Origin: an uncultured Clostridia bacterium
GTDB taxonomy: Bacteria > Bacillota > Clostridia > Oscillospirales > Acutalibacteraceae
Assembly (NCBI GenBank): GCA_947168785.1
Contig: CAMVNL010000078.1
Span: 1 to 8,260 of the forward strand
Length of the DNA: 8,260 bases
Direction: 5' to 3'
The notes under the pieces are model-generated. The model saw only the letters and a list, made by a program, of their open reading frames with translations, made no database searches and had not been told where the DNA came from. The translations under genes were made by a program, and so were the position numbers. Within the stretch, counting starts at the first letter, position 1. The number at the start of each line of letters is the position of its first letter. Of this stretch, positions 5,725-8,260 are shown one piece after another.

Positions 5725-7998
5725 TCAGTTGAGTTCGATGTTGTAGATCTCGCTCAGCCAGGGATAGTACGTCGTGATGTCAGGCGTCACGGTGTCCATC
5801 TTCACACGCTCGGTGGAGAAGATGATGGCGTTCTGACGCTGATAGACGGGAACCTCCACGGCCCAGTCGACGATGATGTCAAGAGCGGCCTTGTAGAGCT
5901 GCTTGCGGTAGGGCTGGTCAAGGGAAGCGCGCGCGTCGATGATCAGCTTGTCGAGGTCGGCGTCCGCAATGTCATACATGTAGTTGCTGCCGCCGGGTTC
6001 CGCACCGGTCTCCACGCCGGAATAGTAAACCTGATACATGTCGGGATCGGGAGTGGCGCCCCAGGCCGCGCACCACATGGGAACCTGATCGGCTTCGATG
6101 CCGGTCCACAGGTCAGCGGAGTTGGCCAGGTCCTTGACGTTCAGCGTGATGCCGATGGTGGCAAGCGCGTCGGAAGCAAGGTTGAGCATCATGAAGGAAG
6201 GATGGTCGCCTGCGCCGTCGGCGGGGATCCACACTTCGTATTCCATCTTGGCGCCTTCGGGAGCGGCAGTCACCTTGCCGTCGGCCACGGTGTAACCGGC
6301 AGCCTCAAAGTAACCGAGCGCAGCCTGCAGGGCGGCGGCAGCCTTGGCGTCGGCGTCCATATCGGAGGTATAGATGTCGTTGCCGTTCACGTCCTTGGAG
6401 AAGGCGACGGCATAGTCGGCGTCGGTCTTCTGAGGAGCGGCCCAGGAGGTGTTGGAGATGGGATAGTTGATGACGCTGGCAGCCTCGCCGTAGTAGGAGT
6501 CAACCGTCACGTCACGATATACGGAGAACACGGTGGCAAAGGCCTTACGCAGGTTCTTGGAAGCGTCGGAAGCGATGTCGCCGCCCACGTTCACGGCCTT
6601 GGCGCTGATGCCCAGGTAGCCGTAGCCAAGGTTGTCAACGGTATCGGTGGTGATCTTGTCGCCGGTGATTTCGCCGTTGGAGTTGGCTTCGGAGATGGCC
6701 TTGGCGGTATCCTTGGAGAAGGAAGGATCGGTGATGTCGATGGTGCCGGTCACAACGCCGTTGAGCTTATCGGTGTCGCTGGTCTCCAGGAACTGAACGT
6801 TCTTGGTCTTGGGAGCGCCGAGGAAGTAGTTCTCGTTGGCGGTGAAGGAAACCACGCCGTTTTCAAACTTCTGGAACACATAGGGGCCGGCGCCCAGAGG
6901 CTGCGTGGTCTTGGCACGCACGCTGGACAGGTCGCCCTTCGGGAAGCCGAAGCTGTTGTTGTCATAGTCGTACAGATCGGGGTTGCCGTAGTAGTGCAGG
7001 GGAGCGATGGTGACGCCCAGCTGATAGATGGCGGGAGCGTCGACCTTGGTCAGGTGCACGCGCAGGCTGTTGTCGCCGGTCTTGGTGATACCCTTGATGT
7101 TTTCAGCGGAGTCGCCGGTCTTGACGCCGGTGCCGGAATAATCGCCGAAGTTCGGGAAGTAGTCGTCGATGGAGATGGTAGCGGCCTCGGTGCCGACCAT
7201 GTTGGCCACGTCGGAGCCGTAGGCTTCTTCCAGCTTGGCGGCGAAGGAAGCTTCGTCGGTAGCGCCGTCAAAGCCCCAGGCGGAAGCTGCGCCGGCAAGA
7301 TCCTCAGCATAGCCGTTCTCCTGGCAGTAGGTCACGATGTCGTTGACCAGCGCCGCGGTGGTGGCGTCATACTGGGTCCAGAAATCCTTCTGCTGCTCCT
7401 CGGTGAAGAGGCTGAAGTCGGTGTTGTCGCGGCCGGCGTTGAAGATCAGGTTGGCCAGCGTGTCCATACCGCTTCTGTACTCTTCCATGCCTTCGATGGG
7501 CAGGGAGAAGAAGGTGGAGTTGCCGTCATAGGTGGGGTCGGAGAGGACGTACATGGAGAAGATGACGTCGTCCACGGTCAGCGGCTCGCCGTCGGAGAAG
7601 ACCACGCCGTCACGAAGGACGAAGTCATAGTCGACCGTGCCGTCGTCATTGGTGGTGATGGTCAGGTCGGACATGCCGGGATAGGTGTAATCCGTGCCGT
7701 TGTAGGGGATGGGCTCCACGGAGATACCCTTTTCCACGACCGCGCCGAGACGGTCGGTGCCCAGAAGGGACACGGAGGTCATGCTCCAGACGTCCTGGTC
7801 ATAGGCCGTTTCGGAGAAGAAGGGGGAGAACTTGCTGGAGAAGTTGGAATAACCAACCATCAGCGGTTTGCTGCCGTCGCTGACAACGTCGGTGCCGGTG
7901 GCATCGGTGCCGGTGGCGTCGCCGGGCTTCTTGCTGCAGGCCGCGAAAACGGTCAGCACCATAACAAGCGCCAGCATAAGTGCGAGTACTTTTTTCAT
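5725..7998 (-). CDS. oppA: Oligopeptide-binding lipoprotein OppA, enlarged
   Basis: This is the extracellular peptide-binding subunit that feeds the OppBCDF channel. At 757 aa it is much longer than the roughly 540 aa of classical OppA. The N-terminus is a lipoprotein signal: MKK, a hydrophobic core, and TVFAAC with the predicted lipidated Cys21. An unstructured linker with two DATGT repeats follows. SBP_bac_5 family features include FVLRDGVVFSDGEPLTVDDV (about 126-145), GITKTGDNSLRVHL (303-316), APLHYYGNPDLY (332-343), PLGAGPYVF (367-375) and a C-terminal region with AAWGATPDPDMY (644-655). About 160 residues separate the DDVIFSMY motif from GITKTGDNS, where usual members have roughly 50, so the extra sequence is concentrated at about 165-300. 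The start is supported by AAAGGAAG, 9 nt upstream. Substrate class is inferred from family and operon order; a dipeptide or other peptide is possible. Confidence 0.93.
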   Translation of the reverse strand: MKKVLALMLALVMVLTVFAACSKKPGDATGTDATGTDVVSDGSKPLMVGYSNFSSKFSPFFSETAYDQDVWSMTSVSLLGTDRLGAVVEKGISVEPIPYNGTDYTYPGMSDLTITTNDDGTVDYDFVLRDGVVFSDGEPLTVDDVIFSMYVLSDPTYDGNSTFFSLPIEGMEEYRSGMDTLANLIFNAGRDNTDFSLFTEEQQKDFWTQYDATTAALVNDIVTYCQENGYAEDLAGAASAWGFDGATDEASFAAKLEEAYGSDVANMVGTEAATISIDDYFPNFGDYSGTGVKTGDSAENIKGITKTGDNSLRVHLTKVDAPAIYQLGVTIAPLHYYGNPDLYDYDNNSFGFPKGDLSSVRAKTTQPLGAGPYVFQKFENGVVSFTANENYFLGAPKTKNVQFLETSDTDKLNGVVTGTIDITDPSFSKDTAKAISEANSNGEITGDKITTDTVDNLGYGYLGISAKAVNVGGDIASDASKNLRKAFATVFSVYRDVTVDSYYGEAASVINYPISNTSWAAPQKTDADYAVAFSKDVNGNDIYTSDMDADAKAAAALQAALGYFEAAGYTVADGKVTAAPEGAKMEYEVWIPADGAGDHPSFMMLNLASDALATIGITLNVKDLANSADLWTGIEADQVPMWCAAWGATPDPDMYQVYYSGVETGAEPGGSNYMYDIADADLDKLIIDARASLDQPYRKQLYKAALDIIVDWAVEVPVYQRQNAIIFSTERVKMDTVTPDITTYYPWLSEIYNIELN
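7891..7920 (-). repeat. 15-bp tandem repeat in the OppA lipoprotein linker
   Basis: Two adjacent 15-nt units, 14 of 15 identical, encode DATGT twice just after the lipidated cysteine. It is in frame, so copy-number change would alter only the length of the flexible tether. Confidence 0.8.
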
Positions 7999-8007
7999 TT
8001 CTTTTTG

Positions 8008-8015
8008 CTTCCTTT
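8008..8015 (-). promoter_or_regulatory. Ribosome binding site of oppA
   Basis: AAAGGAAG on the minus strand, 9 nt upstream of the oppA ATG at 7998, in an A-rich context. Confidence 0.75.
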
Positions 8016-8146
8016 CTTAAAATTTCGTTTTATGGTTTTGGCATGCGCCAAGAAATGACGGTAGCACGCTGCCTCAGCAGCGTTTTAGTGGCTGGTTGTT
8101 TTACTTTCCCACTTTCGCAAAGCTGGATTTGGCGGGGGCGTTGCCC

Positions 8147-8167
8147 AGTCGTCAGTAGTCAGTCGTC
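8147..8167. repeat. Heptamer tandem repeat (AGTCGTC / AGTAGTC)
   Basis: Three 7-nt units in register: AGTCGTC, AGTAGTC, AGTCGTC, followed by a partial AG. The period matches the heptamers at 31-44, 5471-5498 and 5597-5624, and all contain GACT or its complement AGTC. Confidence 0.75.
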
Positions 8168-8178
8168 AGAAATAAACA

Positions 8179-8184
8179 ATAATA
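8179..8184 (-). promoter_or_regulatory. Weak candidate -10 box for the opp operon
   Basis: TATTAT on the minus strand, in an AT-rich patch about 180 nt upstream of oppA. The hexamers 17-18 nt further upstream (GCAGAG or AGCAGA) do not resemble TTGACA, so support is only the -10 match and position. Confidence 0.2.
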
Positions 8185-8238
8185 GGAAAAAAGTTTTAGC
8201 ACTCTGCTGATTTTACAGGGGCCGAATTGCCGTGCGCG

Positions 8239-8259
8239 TCAGGATACTTCGTATCCTGA
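8239..8259. repeat. Perfect triloop hairpin at the right edge
   Basis: Arms 8239-8247 and 8251-8259 pair perfectly over 9 bp around a TTC loop. It has the same design (short perfect stem, 3-nt loop) as the units at 484-500, 535-549 and 611-625, and is preceded by TGCGCGTCAG, a 10-mer also found at 657-666. It may be the first unit of another array running out of the window. Confidence 0.6.
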
Positions 8260-8260
8260 A

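Larger units (their letters stand above)
7999..8260. other. Leader region of the opp operon
   Basis: This 262-nt stretch upstream of oppA has no supported gene. It holds the oppA ribosome binding site, a 7-bp hairpin with a CTCA loop (8066-8083), a heptamer repeat (8147-8167), an AT-rich tract (8168-8198) and a perfect hairpin at the window edge. I see no sigma-A promoter with both boxes. The best -10 match on the minus strand is TATTAT at 8179-8184 with no good -35. I see no riboswitch, T-box or CodY-like site I could defend. Confidence 0.6.

Noticed and set aside
8066..8086. Hairpin followed by TTTT as a plus-strand terminator
   Set aside because: The stem is only 7 bp, the T run is four bases then broken, and no plus-strand gene ends before it.
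8196..8204. TTAGCACTC, an exact half-site of the CIRCE heat-shock operator
   Set aside because: The second half (GAGTGCTAA after 9 nt) is absent, and a 9-mer match by chance is not rare at this length.

Overview
The window carries a complete five-gene oligopeptide/dipeptide ABC importer operon on the minus strand, in the order oppA-oppB-oppC-oppD-oppF (read right to left). A small tail-anchored membrane protein gene follows in the same direction and ends at a rho-independent terminator. The base composition is GC-rich, the Shine-Dalgarno sequences are strong (AAGGAGG-type), the binding protein has a lipoprotein signal peptide, and the proteins look like those of Clostridia. The likely source is a GC-rich Firmicute, plausibly a gut Oscillospirales member; this is inference, and no marker gene fixes the taxon.

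Layout from right to left, the direction of transcription. 7999-8260 is the leader: an oppA ribosome binding site, a heptamer tandem repeat (8147-8167) and two small hairpins, but no convincing promoter. 5725-7998 is oppA (757 aa lipoprotein). 5423-5724 is a long oppA-oppB gap with a strong hairpin just after oppA and a pair of inverted heptamer tandem arrays. 4436-5422 is oppB, 2874-4421 oppC, 1701-2858 oppD and 692-1708 oppF. These four are tightly packed, with 14-15 nt gaps or an 8 nt overlap. 446-691 is a regular chain of mini-hairpins joined by a constant 9-nt linker. 150-425 is the small membrane protein gene, 91-130 its terminator, and 1-90 more hairpins with a heptamer repeat.

OppA captures peptides outside the membrane, OppB and OppC form the channel, and OppD and OppF hydrolyse ATP inside the cell. 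Both OppA and OppC are much larger than the classical proteins because of extra extracytoplasmic sequence. OppC has an insertion of roughly 190-215 residues that looks internally repeated, so the outer face of this transporter may be unusual. OppD and OppF both keep a C-terminal four-cysteine cluster of the type known to hold an iron-sulfur cluster in related transporters.

The non-coding DNA is the most distinctive part. Every intergenic stretch longer than about 50 nt holds short tandem heptamers built around GACT/AGTC, strings of tiny self-complementary hairpins, or both. The clearest case is 446-691, where about ten copies of AGCTAAATT (five in one orientation, then five inverted) alternate with hairpins of different sequence but the same design.
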